Below the pieces are notes generated by a model that worked only from the letters and a program-made list of their open reading frames with translations, did not search any database and was not told where the DNA came from. The position numbers and the translations under genes are program-made. Positions 16,975-24,933 of a DNA stretch of 64,000 bases are shown here, piece by piece. This DNA comes from Curtobacterium sp. VKM Ac-1376 (lineage in GTDB: Bacteria > Actinomycetota > Actinomycetes > Actinomycetales > Microbacteriaceae). The stretch's first letter is position 1; each line of letters begins with the position of its first letter. The stretch is taken from assembly GCF_015351025.1 (NCBI RefSeq), contig NZ_JADKRV010000001.1, positions 533,053 through 597,052 of the forward strand, in the 5' to 3' direction.

Positions 16975-17062
16975 GACGCGGACCGTACGCCGGTCGCCTG
17001 GCCTCCGACACATGCCGTCACGAACGTGCCACGCCACCGGGGACCGTGTGAGCATCGACCGC

Positions 17063-17659
17063 ATGAGCGGAGAACTGGTCGTCGGCGTCAGCGGCAGCCC
17101 ATCGGACCCCTCGCGGACCTCCACCCTGGTCGCGGCCACCGTGGCGCGCCTCGCCGAGGAGATCGACGGTGCCCGCACCGAGACGATCGAGATCGGACCG
17201 CTGCTCGCCGACCTCGGGGCCGCGTCGAGTCGCGAGGCGATGTCCGAGCGGACCCGTCGAGCGCTCGAGACGGTCGAGGCCGCCGACGTGCTGGTGGTCG
17301 GCAGTCCGGCCTTCCGCGCCGCCTACTCGGGCGCGTTCAAGCTGTTCTTCGACTGGGTCGGGCAGTACGACCTCGTCGACACCCCGGTGCTCCTGACCGC
17401 GACCGGCGGCAGCGACCGGCACGCGCTGCTCGTCGAGCACCAGATGCGTCCGTTGTTCGGCTTCTTCCAGTCGACGACCCTGCCGCTCGGGGTGTTCGGC
17501 AACGAGCGGGACTTCACCAAGCGCGAGGGCGGCTACGACATCGCCAGCATCGACCTCGAGCTCCGGATCGACCAGGCCGTGCGTCGGGCCGTCCCGCTCA
17601 TCCGCGGTGGCTTCGCGTCCGCCGGCGTCGCCGACGTGCGGCGGCCCGCCGACTTCTGA
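17063..17659 (+). CDS. NADPH-dependent FMN reductase family protein
   Basis: A 198-residue flavodoxin-like reductase. VVGVSGSPSDPSRTSTLV is the FMN phosphate loop, and VLVVGSPAFRAAYSGAFKLFFDWV and LTATGGSDRHALLVEHQMRPLFGFF match the SsuE/MsuE-like group. It would reduce FMN with NAD(P)H for a partner monooxygenase or act as a quinone/azo reductase. The in-frame GTG at 17048, with GGGGA ahead of it, is an alternative start. Confidence 0.82.
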   Translation: MSGELVVGVSGSPSDPSRTSTLVAATVARLAEEIDGARTETIEIGPLLADLGAASSREAMSERTRRALETVEAADVLVVGSPAFRAAYSGAFKLFFDWVGQYDLVDTPVLLTATGGSDRHALLVEHQMRPLFGFFQSTTLPLGVFGNERDFTKREGGYDIASIDLELRIDQAVRRAVPLIRGGFASAGVADVRRPADF

Positions 17660-17667
17660 CCCGCGCG

Positions 17668-17788
17668 GTCGCGCCTGGCCCTTCCGGTCGTACCGGGTGT
17701 TTCCGGGCGTCCCTGGTCCGAACTTCTCATCGGGTACGCCCGGAACCACCTTGCATCGCGCGTGCGATGGGAAGGAACGGGCGCGACC
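17668..17788 (-). repeat. Dispersed intergenic repeat E, inverted copy
   Basis: Read on the minus strand, this stretch aligns over about 100 bases with 48125-48235: CGCCCGTTCCTTCCCATCGC here against CGCCCGTTCTTTCCCATTGC there, followed by GCGATG, GGGCGTACC and CCGGTACGACC blocks in the same order. It contains the small dyad CATCGC...GCGATG. It is non-coding and lies just after the FMN-reductase stop. Confidence 0.65.
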
Positions 17789-17811
17789 CAGCGCGACCAG
17801 CAGGCGGACGG

Positions 17812-17841
17812 GAGGCCCGTGGCGACGCCGCCACGGGCCTC
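17812..17841. terminator. Bidirectional terminator-like hairpin, GGAGGC family
   Basis: A 13-bp stem (GAGGCCCGTGGCG / CGCCACGGGCCTC) with a 4-base loop, extended with mismatches to GGACGGGAGG. It lies at the convergent junction of the FMN reductase and aroQ. Confidence 0.78.
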
Positions 17842-17916
17842 TCCCCACCGGCACGGCCAGTCGGCCGCTGGCGCGTCCGCCTGGTACCGGCGGCGTGGGC
17901 CCAGTCTTGCTGTGGC

Positions 17917-18360
17917 TCAGCCGAGCAGGGACGCGACGTGCGCGACCGCCAGGCGGTAACCGTCCGCGCCCGCTCCGGCGATGACCGCCGTCGCGGCGGT
18001 GGCGACGTGGTCGACGTGGCGGAAGGGTTCGCGCTTCCACGTGTTCGACAGGTGCACCTCGACGACGGGGACGAACAGTGCCTCGACGGCGTCGTGCAGC
18101 GCGACCGAGGTGTGCGCGTACGCGGCGGGGTTGATGACGACCGCGGCGAAGTCGTCGAGCGCCTCGTGCAGCCACTCGACCAGGTCGCCCTCGCGGTTCG
18201 TCTGGCGGAAGTCCGCCTCGAGTCCGTGCACGGCTGCCTCGGTGTGCACGATCGCCTCGATCTCGGCGAGCGTCACCGAGCCGTACTGCTCCGGGTCGCG
18301 GCGCCCCAGGATGTCGAGGTTCGGGCCGTTGAGGACGAGGATGCGCGGCGCGTCGGTCAT
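17917..18360 (-). CDS. aroQ: Type II 3-dehydroquinate dehydratase AroQ
   Basis: A 147-residue enzyme of the shikimate pathway (3-dehydroquinate to 3-dehydroshikimate). Family motifs are ILVLNGPNLDILGRRDPEQYG with the catalytic tyrosine, FRQTNREGDLVEWLHEA, VVINPAAYAHTSVALHDAV and VEVHLSNTWKREPFRH with the catalytic histidine. It stands alone here, away from other aro genes. The ATG is 143 bp from the divergent symporter gene. Confidence 0.96.
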   Translation of the reverse strand: MTDAPRILVLNGPNLDILGRRDPEQYGSVTLAEIEAIVHTEAAVHGLEADFRQTNREGDLVEWLHEALDDFAAVVINPAAYAHTSVALHDAVEALFVPVVEVHLSNTWKREPFRHVDHVATAATAVIAGAGADGYRLAVAHVASLLG

Positions 18361-18420
18361 GGGCCGAGCGTAGCGAACGCGGGGAGCACGGCGTGGTCCG
18401 GACGATGCATGCGCCGGCTA

Positions 18421-18434
18421 TGTGAACGGTCACA
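18421..18434. promoter_or_regulatory. LacI-like operator dyad upstream of the symporter
   Basis: TGTGAACGGTCACA is a near-palindrome in the aroQ/symporter divergent spacer, 70 bp before the symporter start. Its size and TGTGA...TCACA ends match the half-sites of a symmetric lac-type operator. CRP-type sites need six central bases, and this has four. Binding is inferred. Confidence 0.5.
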
Positions 18435-18503
18435 AATCGGTGTAACGTCTCCGTCCGGGTCGGCGCAGTTGTCGACCGCAACACACTGACGTGGAGATGT
18501 TGA

Positions 18504-20174
18504 ATGGTTCTCGCTGCAGCGAACACAGGGATACGGCTCGACCTGGGATGGGTCGACTACCTGATGATCATCGTGTACTTCGCGGTCGTCATCGGGATCG
18601 GGTTCACCGCCCGCAAACAGGTCCGTACGAGCATGGACTTCTTCCTGTCCGGTCGGTCGATGCCGGCCTGGATCACGGGTCTGGCGTTCGTGTCGGCGAA
18701 CCTCGGCGCGACCGAGATCCTCGGCATGGCCGCCAACGGCGCCCAGATCGGCATGGCGACCCTGCACTACTACCTCGTCGGCGCCGTGCCCGCGATGGTG
18801 TTCCTCGGGCTCGTGATGATGCCCTTCTACTACGGCTCGAAGGTCCGCTCCGTGCCGGAGTTCATGCTGCGCCGTTTCGGCAAGGCGCCGCACCTGGTGA
18901 ACGCGATCGCGTTCGCGGTGTCGAACGTGCTCATCGCCGGCATCAACCTCTACGCGATGGCCATCGTCATCGAGGCCATGCTCGGCTGGCCGGAGTGGCT
19001 GGCGATCATCGTCTCCGCCGGCTTCGTGCTCGTCTACATCACGCTCGGCGGCCTCTCCAGCGCCATCTACAACGAGGTCATGCAGTTCTTCGTGATCATC
19101 GCCGGGCTCATCCCGCTGACGATCGTCGGTCTGCACCGTGTCGGCGGCTGGGACGGCCTGTCGAAGGCCATCACCGAGACCCAGGGTGTGCAGCACCTGC
19201 AGGCGTGGGCCGGCACCGGCTTCGGTGACGTGACGAACCCGATCGGTGCCAACTGGCTCGCCATCGTGCTCGGCCTGGGCTTCGTGCTCGGCTTCGGGTA
19301 CTGGACCACGAACTTCACCGAGGTGCAGCGCGCGTTCTCGGCGAAGAACATGTCCGCGGCCCGCCGCACCCCGCTCATCGCCGCGATCCCGAAGCTCTTC
19401 ATCCCCGCCATCGTCGTGATCCCCGGTCTCATCGCCGCGGCCGTCGTCGGCAACCAGTTCGCCGACGGGACGCTCACGTACAACGACGCGATCCCGAAGC
19501 TCATCCAGATGTACCTGCCGACCGGTGTGCTCGGCATCGCGGTGACCGGTCTGCTCGCCTCCTTCATGGCGGGTATGGCGGCGAACGTGTCCTCGTTCAA
19601 CACCGTCTTCACGTACGACATCTGGCAGCGCTACATCCGGCCGAACATGCCGGACATGCACTACCTGAAGACCGGCCGCTGGGTGACCGTCGTCGGTGTC
19701 GTGATCGGCATCGCCACCGCGTTCATCGCCGCGCAGGCGTCCAACATCATGACGTACATGCAGACGCTGTTCTCGTTCTTCAACGCGCCGCTGTTCGCCG
19801 TGTTCATCCTCGGTCTGCTGTGGAAGCGCATGACGACGCAGGGCGCGCTCTGGGGCTACGTCCTGGGCATCGTCACGCCGACGATCACCTGGATCGCGTA
19901 CTTGGTCAACCCGGACCTGTTCGCGACGGCGACCGCCGAGACCCTGTACGGCGCGATCATCTCGTTCGTCACCGTGCTGGTCGTCGGGTTCGTCGTCTCG
20001 ATGCTGACGAAGCCGAAGGACGAGAAGGAGCTCGGCGGGCTGGTCTACGGCGTCGGCAAGATCGACCTGCACGGCGATTCCGTCGCGACCGACACCGCCT
20101 GGTACCGCTCGCCCGCGCTGCTCGGCACCGTCGCGCTCGTGCTGTGCGTCGTCCTGTACCTCCCGTTCCTCTGA
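18504..20174 (+). CDS. Sodium:solute symporter (SSS family), probable sugar uptake
   Basis: A 556-residue transporter with about 14 helices. The SSS signatures are present: GIGFTARKQVRTSMDFFLSGRSMPAWITGLAFVSANLGATEILG in the first third and NWLAIVLGLGFVLGFGYWTTNFTEVQRAFSAKN in the centre. The GLLASFMAGMAANVSSFNTVFTYDIW stretch contains the serine pair of the sodium site region. It most resembles sodium/sugar cotransporters (SglT-like), but the substrate is inferred. GGAGA lies 7 bases before the ATG. It is followed after 22 bases by a small membrane protein. Confidence 0.85.
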   Translation: MVLAAANTGIRLDLGWVDYLMIIVYFAVVIGIGFTARKQVRTSMDFFLSGRSMPAWITGLAFVSANLGATEILGMAANGAQIGMATLHYYLVGAVPAMVFLGLVMMPFYYGSKVRSVPEFMLRRFGKAPHLVNAIAFAVSNVLIAGINLYAMAIVIEAMLGWPEWLAIIVSAGFVLVYITLGGLSSAIYNEVMQFFVIIAGLIPLTIVGLHRVGGWDGLSKAITETQGVQHLQAWAGTGFGDVTNPIGANWLAIVLGLGFVLGFGYWTTNFTEVQRAFSAKNMSAARRTPLIAAIPKLFIPAIVVIPGLIAAAVVGNQFADGTLTYNDAIPKLIQMYLPTGVLGIAVTGLLASFMAGMAANVSSFNTVFTYDIWQRYIRPNMPDMHYLKTGRWVTVVGVVIGIATAFIAAQASNIMTYMQTLFSFFNAPLFAVFILGLLWKRMTTQGALWGYVLGIVTPTITWIAYLVNPDLFATATAETLYGAIISFVTVLVVGFVVSMLTKPKDEKELGGLVYGVGKIDLHGDSVATDTAWYRSPALLGTVALVLCVVLYLPFL

Positions 20175-20196
20175 TCCGCGAAGGAGATCACCACTC

Positions 20197-20532
20197 ATGA
20201 GTGACACCACCACCCCCGGCGCGATGACCGAGGAGCAGAAGGCCGCCCTGGTCCGCTCCACCCGCCGCCTCGACCTCCGCCGCATCCTCGGTGGCCTGTT
20301 CGTGCTCTACGGCGTGATCACGACCATCGTCGGGATCGTGCACTGGGACACCGACCCCGAGAAGACCGGCGGCATCCACATCAACCTGTGGGTCGGCATC
20401 TCGCTGCTCGTCGGCGGGCTGCTGTTCTTCCTCTGGGACCGCCTGAACCCGGTGCCCGCCGAGGACATCATCGGCCAGGCCGAGGCCGAGGCGCACCAGC
20501 GGGCCGCGGGCGAGGGGCGCGAGCTGGCCTGA
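20197..20532 (+). CDS. Small two-helix membrane protein linked to the symporter
   Basis: A 111-residue protein with a charged N-terminus, two hydrophobic helices (ILGGLFVLYGVITTIVGIV and LWVGISLLVGGLLFFLW) and an acidic, Ala-rich tail. AAGGAG precedes the ATG. It is 22 bases after the symporter stop, so it is probably co-transcribed, and it may be an accessory or stability subunit. No known domain is recognised. Confidence 0.75.
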   Translation: MSDTTTPGAMTEEQKAALVRSTRRLDLRRILGGLFVLYGVITTIVGIVHWDTDPEKTGGIHINLWVGISLLVGGLLFFLWDRLNPVPAEDIIGQAEAEAHQRAAGEGRELA

Positions 20533-20561
20533 GCCGGTTCGGCCCGTCCTGCATGACCCAG

Positions 20562-20601
20562 AACGACGAAGTCGCTGTCGCACGACAGCGACTTCGTCGT
20601 T
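20562..20601 (+). terminator. Strong intrinsic-type terminator
   Basis: A 19-bp perfect stem (AACGACGAAGTCGCTGTCG and complement) with a 2-base apex, followed by TTT. It closes the symporter operon. Confidence 0.85.
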
Positions 20602-20710
20602 TCCGGCCTCGGAACCGGCGCCTTGACCCGTGTACCGGTTGGTTCCCCCACGAAACGGTTGCGCTGCGCTCGCACCAGGGCCAGGTTGAGCGTGACGAAA
20701 GGAACCACCC

Positions 20711-21127
20711 GTGGACACCATGGTCTTCATCAACCTGCCCGTCGCCGACCTCGACCGCTCGAAGGCCTTCTACGAGGCACTCGGCTACTCCATCAACCCG
20801 GCTTTCAGCGACGACACCGCCGCGTGCGTGGTGGTGAGCGACACCGTCTACCTGATGGTCCTCACGAAGCCGAAGTTCGCCGAGTTCACCGACAAGACGA
20901 TCGCCGACGAGGGGACGATCGAGGTCATCAACTCGCTCAGCGCCCCGTCGAAGGACGAGGTCCACCGCATCGTCGACGCTGCCGTCGCCGCCGGTGGTAC
21001 CGAGGACCGCCCCGAGATGGACCTCGGCTTCATGTACCAGCGCAGCTTCACGGACCCCGACGGCCACCGCTGGGAGTACGTGTGGATGGACGAGCAGGCG
21101 ATGGAGGACGGGCCGCCCGCCGAGTGA
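20711..21127 (+). CDS. VOC (glyoxalase/bleomycin-resistance) family protein
   Basis: A 138-residue protein of two beta-alpha-beta-beta-beta repeats. FINLPVADLDRSKAFYEALGY is the typical opening, and SFTDPDGHRWEYVWMDE carries the second-half metal-ligand region (glutamate near the end). The group resembles small extradiol/glyoxalase-like lactoylglutathione lyases (YaeR/PhnB type). The substrate is unknown. The GTG start at 20711 has AAAGGAA 7 bases upstream. Confidence 0.85.
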   Translation: MDTMVFINLPVADLDRSKAFYEALGYSINPAFSDDTAACVVVSDTVYLMVLTKPKFAEFTDKTIADEGTIEVINSLSAPSKDEVHRIVDAAVAAGGTEDRPEMDLGFMYQRSFTDPDGHRWEYVWMDEQAMEDGPPAE

Positions 21128-21164
21128 GTCTCGGGCTGTCGGGGGTGCCCGCCAGGATGGTGCC

Positions 21165-21791
21165 ATGAGCACCGAACCCGCCGGCACCGCGCCCGCTTCC
21201 TCACCCGACCTCGTCACCGGTGACGACGGTCTGGCGCGGCCGGTGTGGGCGTCGTCGGACGAGCTGCTGCGCGACTACTACGACACCGAGTGGGGCATGC
21301 CCGTGCGGGACGAGCGCGGCGTGTTCGAACGGCTCTCGCTCGAGGCGTTCCAGTCCGGGTTGTCCTGGCGCACGATCCTGGCGAAGCGGCCGGCGTTCCG
21401 TGGGGCCTTCGCCGACTTCGACCCCGACACCGTGGCGGCCTTCGGCGAAGACGACGTCGCCCGGTTGATGGCCGACGCGGGGATCGTCCGGAACCGAGCG
21501 AAGATCCTGGCCACCATCACCAACGCGAGCGCCACGATCGCCCTGCGTGCCGACGGCGGACTCGCCGACTTCGTGTGGTCCTTCCGCCCGGACACGACGC
21601 CCGAGCCGTCCTCGTACGCCGAGGTGCCCACGGCGTCCGACGAGTCCCTCGCCCTGTCGAAGGCGTTGCGGAAGCGCGGGTTCGCGTTCGTCGGCCCGAC
21701 GACGATGTACGCCCTGATGGAGGCGCTCGGCATCGTCGACACCCACCTGGTCGGCAGCCACCGCCGGGGGACCTCCGGCGTCTGGGGCTGA
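21165..21791 (+). CDS. tag: DNA-3-methyladenine glycosylase I
   Basis: A 208-residue base-excision repair enzyme. LRDYYDTEWGMPVRDERGVFERLSLEAFQSGLSWRTIL is the family signature with the substrate-binding Glu and Trp. GIVRNRAKILATITNA and TMYALMEALGIVDTHLVGSH follow, the last near the zinc-binding region. The two N-terminal zinc ligands (Cys/His) of E. coli Tag are not obvious, because the N-terminus reads DDGLARPVWASSDELL. It removes 3-methyladenine from DNA. Confidence 0.92.
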   Translation: MSTEPAGTAPASSPDLVTGDDGLARPVWASSDELLRDYYDTEWGMPVRDERGVFERLSLEAFQSGLSWRTILAKRPAFRGAFADFDPDTVAAFGEDDVARLMADAGIVRNRAKILATITNASATIALRADGGLADFVWSFRPDTTPEPSSYAEVPTASDESLALSKALRKRGFAFVGPTTMYALMEALGIVDTHLVGSHRRGTSGVWG

Positions 21792-21829
21792 CCGGCACGG
21801 CCCGCGTGTCCCGGGGCTAGGGTCGCGGC

Positions 21830-22525
21830 ATGGCCGACGAGATCCGGATCGCGTTCCTGCTGTTCCCGCACCTGACCCAGCTCGACCTCACCGGTCCGGC
21901 GCAGGTCCTCAGCAGGGTGCCGGGCGCGCGGGTGACGTACGTCGCGGCCACCCTCGACCCGGTCCCGAGCGACTGCGGCCTGGCGCTCGTCCCGACGGAG
22001 ACGATCGCCGAGGCGAGTGCCGACGGAGCCGCGCTCGCCGACGTGCTCGTCGTGCCCGGCGGTGACGGCGCCTTCGACGCGATGCTCGACCCGGCGGTCG
22101 TGGCCTTCGTCCGTCGCCAGGCCGAAGGGGCGACGTGGGTCACCTCGGTGTGCACGGGTGCGTTCGTGCTCGGTGCCGCCGGGTTGCTCGCGGGCAAGCG
22201 GGCCACGACGCACTGGGCCTCGAAACCGATGCTCGAGGCCTTCGGCGCGCAGCCGGTCGACGCCCGGATCGTGGAGGACGGCGCGGTCGTCACGGCCGCC
22301 GGGGTGAGCGCCGGCATCGACATGGCGCTGTGGCTCGCGGCCGAACTCGCGGGCCGGTCCGCCGCCGAGGCGATCCAGCTGCAGATCGAGTACGACCCGC
22401 AGCCGCCCTTCGACAGCGGCTCGGCCGAGCGGGCCGACGCCGTCGTGGTCGCCCGGGCCCGTGCGGCAGCGGAGGAAGCACGCGGCGAACGCGTCACCCG
22501 AGCCGCCGCAGCCGTCCTGCGCTGA
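21830..22525 (+). CDS. DJ-1/PfpI family protein, isonitrile hydratase-like
   Basis: A 231-residue protein of the DJ-1/PfpI superfamily. FLLFPHLTQLDLTGPAQVL and VTSVCTGAFVLGAAGLLAGKRATTHWAS are the hallmark segments. The cysteine in SVCTGAF is the nucleophile at the elbow, and the DLTGP motif is that of cyclohexyl-isocyanide hydratase and of the N-terminal domain of GlxA-type AraC regulators. There is no AraC domain here, so it is an enzyme. It is convergent with the following GNAT. Confidence 0.82.
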   Translation: MADEIRIAFLLFPHLTQLDLTGPAQVLSRVPGARVTYVAATLDPVPSDCGLALVPTETIAEASADGAALADVLVVPGGDGAFDAMLDPAVVAFVRRQAEGATWVTSVCTGAFVLGAAGLLAGKRATTHWASKPMLEAFGAQPVDARIVEDGAVVTAAGVSAGIDMALWLAAELAGRSAAEAIQLQIEYDPQPPFDSGSAERADAVVVARARAAAEEARGERVTRAAAAVLR

Positions 22526-22565
22526 CGCGGACGGACCGACGGCGGTCAGGAATCCCCGCTGGTGT

Positions 22566-22627
22566 CCGCCGAACGGTCACGAAACGTCGTTCCGGGCGCG
22601 GCCAGCCGACACTTCGTGACCGCTCGG
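22566..22627. repeat. GAGCGGTC-type palindromic repeat, copy C
   Basis: CCGCCGAACGGTCACGAAAC pairs imperfectly with the arm ending ACTTCGTGACCGCTCGG. It is about 80% like copy B at 2952-3016. It lies at the inhA-like/GNAT convergent junction. Confidence 0.7.
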
Positions 22628-22653
22628 GGCCGCGCATGCGGGGTGTCGTGACG

Positions 22654-22683
22654 CGCCGCACCCCGCCGCACCCCGCCGCACCC
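22654..22683. repeat. 10-bp tandem repeat
   Basis: Three exact units of CGCCGCACCC lie in the intergenic region just before the GNAT stop. They are non-coding. Confidence 0.7.
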
Positions 22684-22688
22684 CGGCG

Positions 22689-23159
22689 TCAGGCCAGCGG
22701 CTTCCGCATCTGCGCCGACGTCAGCTGGTACCCGAGCGCTGCGTACAGCTCCTGCGCCCCGGTGTTGTACCCGAACACGTTCAGGCCGATGCTCGTCGCA
22801 CCGTGTTCCGCTGCCGCACGGTGCGCCAGCTCGAGGGCACGTCGGGCGTGCCCACGGCGCCGGTGCGCCTGGTCCATCTCGACGTCGAACACCCACCAGT
22901 CGGTGCTGTCCGGCGCGAACGGCCCGATCCACAGGTACCCGACGACGCCGTCGTCCTGGTCGACGACGTCCCAGACCAGGTGCCCGTCGGCCGGTTCGCC
23001 GTCGGGGAACCACCGCTCGAGCGACTGCTGCTTGTTGGCCTCGGCCTGCTCCCGGGTCTCGCCCGCCTGCATCCGCGACGTCACGTACTCGGCCATCGTG
23101 GCGTCCAGCCAGGCCGGGAGGCGCTCGGCCGGCATCGCGACCAGCCGCGTGTCCGTCAT
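22689..23159 (-). CDS. GNAT family N-acetyltransferase
   Basis: A 156-residue acetyltransferase. WVFDVEMDQAHRRRGHARRALELAHRAAAEHGATSIGLNVFGYNTGAQELYAALGY contains the acetyl-CoA pyrophosphate loop (RRRGHAR) and the C-terminal Asn-Tyr segment. The substrate is unknown. Its start overlaps the stop of the upstream LysR-type effector-domain protein as ATGA, so the two are translationally coupled. Confidence 0.85.
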   Translation of the reverse strand: MTDTRLVAMPAERLPAWLDATMAEYVTSRMQAGETREQAEANKQQSLERWFPDGEPADGHLVWDVVDQDDGVVGYLWIGPFAPDSTDWWVFDVEMDQAHRRRGHARRALELAHRAAAEHGATSIGLNVFGYNTGAQELYAALGYQLTSAQMRKPLA

Positions 23160-23956
23160 CGGTTGCCCTTGGAACCCCGGCTCGGCTTGCCGCGCATCTT
23201 CCCGCGACCGGGCGTGGGGGCCTTGCCGGTGTTGGACTTCTTCCCGCTGCCGGACTTCCCGCTGCCGGGCGACTTCGCCTTTGCCTTGCCGCCTGCGCCG
23301 CCGGCACCGCCCTTGGAACCGGACCCGCCCTTCGCGCCCGACCCCGCCTTGGAGCCGCCACGAGCCGGGCCCGAGGCGTCCGCGTCGTCGCGATCCGTGC
23401 CTCCCGGCTGGTCTGGCTGACTGCGCGAGCTGTTCGCGGTGCGCCCCCGCACGACGCCGATGAACTCCTCGGTCGTCTCGGTGGCGTCCTCGTCCCGCCA
23501 GACCAGTGCGATGCGCGTGCCCTCAGCGTTCATGAGCGGACGACCGACCAGGTCCTTGCGGCTGGCGGCGCGGAACAGCGACTGGGGGAGCACGACGACG
23601 CCGACGTTCGCCTCGACCAGGTCGAGCGCGGCCTCGATGTCCGCGGGCACGGGGCCGGGGTCGACGACGTGCACCTCGGCATCGTCGAGGTCGACTTCGG
23701 CCAGCTCGGCGAGCGGGGAGTCCTTCGGCATCGCGACGACGGCCGTCTCGGTCCAGAGCGGGATTGCGTTGTGCTGCTCGGACACCGGCATCCGGGCGAA
23801 GACCATGTCGGCCTCGCCCGCCAGCGTGTCGTCGACGTCGTCGGCGCCGATCGGCCGCAGCCGGAGCTCGATCGAGGGGAAGCGTTCCCGCCAGACACGG
23901 GCCCACTTTGCGGGGGAGACCCCCGGCACGAAGGCGATGGTGAGAGCCGCGGTCAT
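23156..23956 (-). CDS. LysR-type substrate-binding domain protein without HTH, basic C-terminal tail
   Basis: A 266-residue protein. Residues 1-165 match the effector-binding half of LysR regulators (LTIAFVPGVSPAKWARVWRERFPSIELRLRP...NVGVVVLPQSLFRAA). No helix-turn-helix precedes it, because the start is fixed by 33 bp of divergent spacing to the next gene. Residues 185-266 are a low-complexity tail rich in Gly, Lys and Ser (GGSKAGSGAKGGSGSKGG). The tail could bind nucleic acid. It is divergent from the DUF5997 gene. The function is unknown; it may be a sensor partner. Confidence 0.8.
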   Translation of the reverse strand: MTAALTIAFVPGVSPAKWARVWRERFPSIELRLRPIGADDVDDTLAGEADMVFARMPVSEQHNAIPLWTETAVVAMPKDSPLAELAEVDLDDAEVHVVDPGPVPADIEAALDLVEANVGVVVLPQSLFRAASRKDLVGRPLMNAEGTRIALVWRDEDATETTEEFIGVVRGRTANSSRSQPDQPGGTDRDDADASGPARGGSKAGSGAKGGSGSKGGAGGAGGKAKAKSPGSGKSGSGKKSNTGKAPTPGRGKMRGKPSRGSKGNR

Positions 23957-24007
23957 GCACACGAGCATAGGGGCCGTACCCTTGACACCATGCCGCAGGA
24001 ACAGACC

Positions 24008-24379
24008 ATGAAGCCCGAGACGGCCGCGAAGAAGCTCGGCATCTTGCTGACGGCCGCTCCGGAGTCCTTCCGGAACGCTCCCGTCACGCGCACCGCCTTC
24101 GACGAGCTCCGGAACGAACCCCCGATGTGGCTCGAAGACCTCCGACGCGACGGCCCGCACCCGCGGCCCGTCGTGGCCCAGAAGCTCGGCATCTCGATCT
24201 CGGGTCTGAACCGTTCCGGGATCGACGACGCGCTGACCACCGCGGAGATCAAGACGTTGCTCGAGCAGAAGCCGGAGTGGCTCGTCCGCGAGCGTGCGAC
24301 GCAGGCCGCCGTGCACGCCGAGAACGCCCGCGTGAAGCAGGAGCGCGCCGCCAAGGCCGCTGCCCGCGCCGAGGACTGA
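24008..24379 (+). CDS. DUF5997 family protein
   Basis: A 123-residue basic protein beginning MKPETAAKKLGILLTAAPESF and containing LRRDGPHPRPVVAQKLGISISGLNRSG, which looks like a small DNA-binding HTH (VVAQKLGISISGLNRSGI). The C-terminal helix is charged and Ala-rich (QAAVHAENARVKQERAAKAAARAED). The family is an actinobacterial conserved unknown. I chose the second ATG (24008) because AGGA precedes it; an ATG at 23990 would add six residues. It is divergent from the LysR-effector-domain gene. Confidence 0.75.
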   Translation: MKPETAAKKLGILLTAAPESFRNAPVTRTAFDELRNEPPMWLEDLRRDGPHPRPVVAQKLGISISGLNRSGIDDALTTAEIKTLLEQKPEWLVRERATQAAVHAENARVKQERAAKAAARAED

Positions 24380-24416
24380 CCCAGCCCCGCACCACCCACG
24401 CGCCCGAGGACACGCC

Positions 24417-24923
24417 GTGCACGAGACCGTCGCCGACGCCATGCTCGTCGTGCCGCAGTTCGCATCGGTGTGCTGCATCGTCGGCGACCGGTACCGGCCG
24501 CGACCCGGCGTGATCGTGCCGGCCGGCGTGATGCTCGTCGCGATGCTCATGCCGGTGGTCGACGCGGGCGCCGTGTGGACGCTGTTCGCCGCGACGCTCC
24601 TGCTGCTCCTCGCGCCGCTGCCCGTGATGCGCCGTCGCCGTGCCGACGGCCGCCGTGGCGAACCGATGGACGTGCACCGCGCACTCTCCGCCGTGGTCAT
24701 GGCGGGGATGCTGCTGATGGGGCACGCCACCGGCGTCACCGGCGGCCACGGCGGGCACGGCATCGCCCTGTCGGCCGTGCTCGGCGCAGGTGTGATCGGC
24801 TACTGCGCGTTCAGTGGCTGGCTGCTCCGGTCCGAGTGGGCGCGGGAGGACCGGCGTGCGGTCCGGAGCGGCGAGGTCTTCGCGATGACGGTCGCCGTCG
24901 TCGGCATGACGCTCGCGATGTAG
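24417..24923 (+). CDS. Membrane protein of unknown function
   Basis: A 168-residue protein with about five hydrophobic segments (GVIVPAGVMLVAMLMPVV, LFAATLLLLLAPLPVM, ALSAVVMAGMLLMG, IALSAVLGAGVIGYCAF, FAMTVAVVGMTLAM). A His/Gly-rich periplasmic-type loop (GHATGVTGGHGGHG) could bind a metal. The start is a GTG without a strong ribosome site. It lies 37 bases after the DUF5997 gene. I do not recognise the family. Confidence 0.7.
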   Translation: MHETVADAMLVVPQFASVCCIVGDRYRPRPGVIVPAGVMLVAMLMPVVDAGAVWTLFAATLLLLLAPLPVMRRRRADGRRGEPMDVHRALSAVVMAGMLLMGHATGVTGGHGGHGIALSAVLGAGVIGYCAFSGWLLRSEWAREDRRAVRSGEVFAMTVAVVGMTLAM

Positions 24924-24933
24924 CGCGGCGCGG

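Noticed and set aside
18421..18434. CRP/Vfr-type site
   Set aside because: The TGTGA/TCACA halves are separated by four bases, while CRP-type sites need six. I treat it as LacI-like instead.
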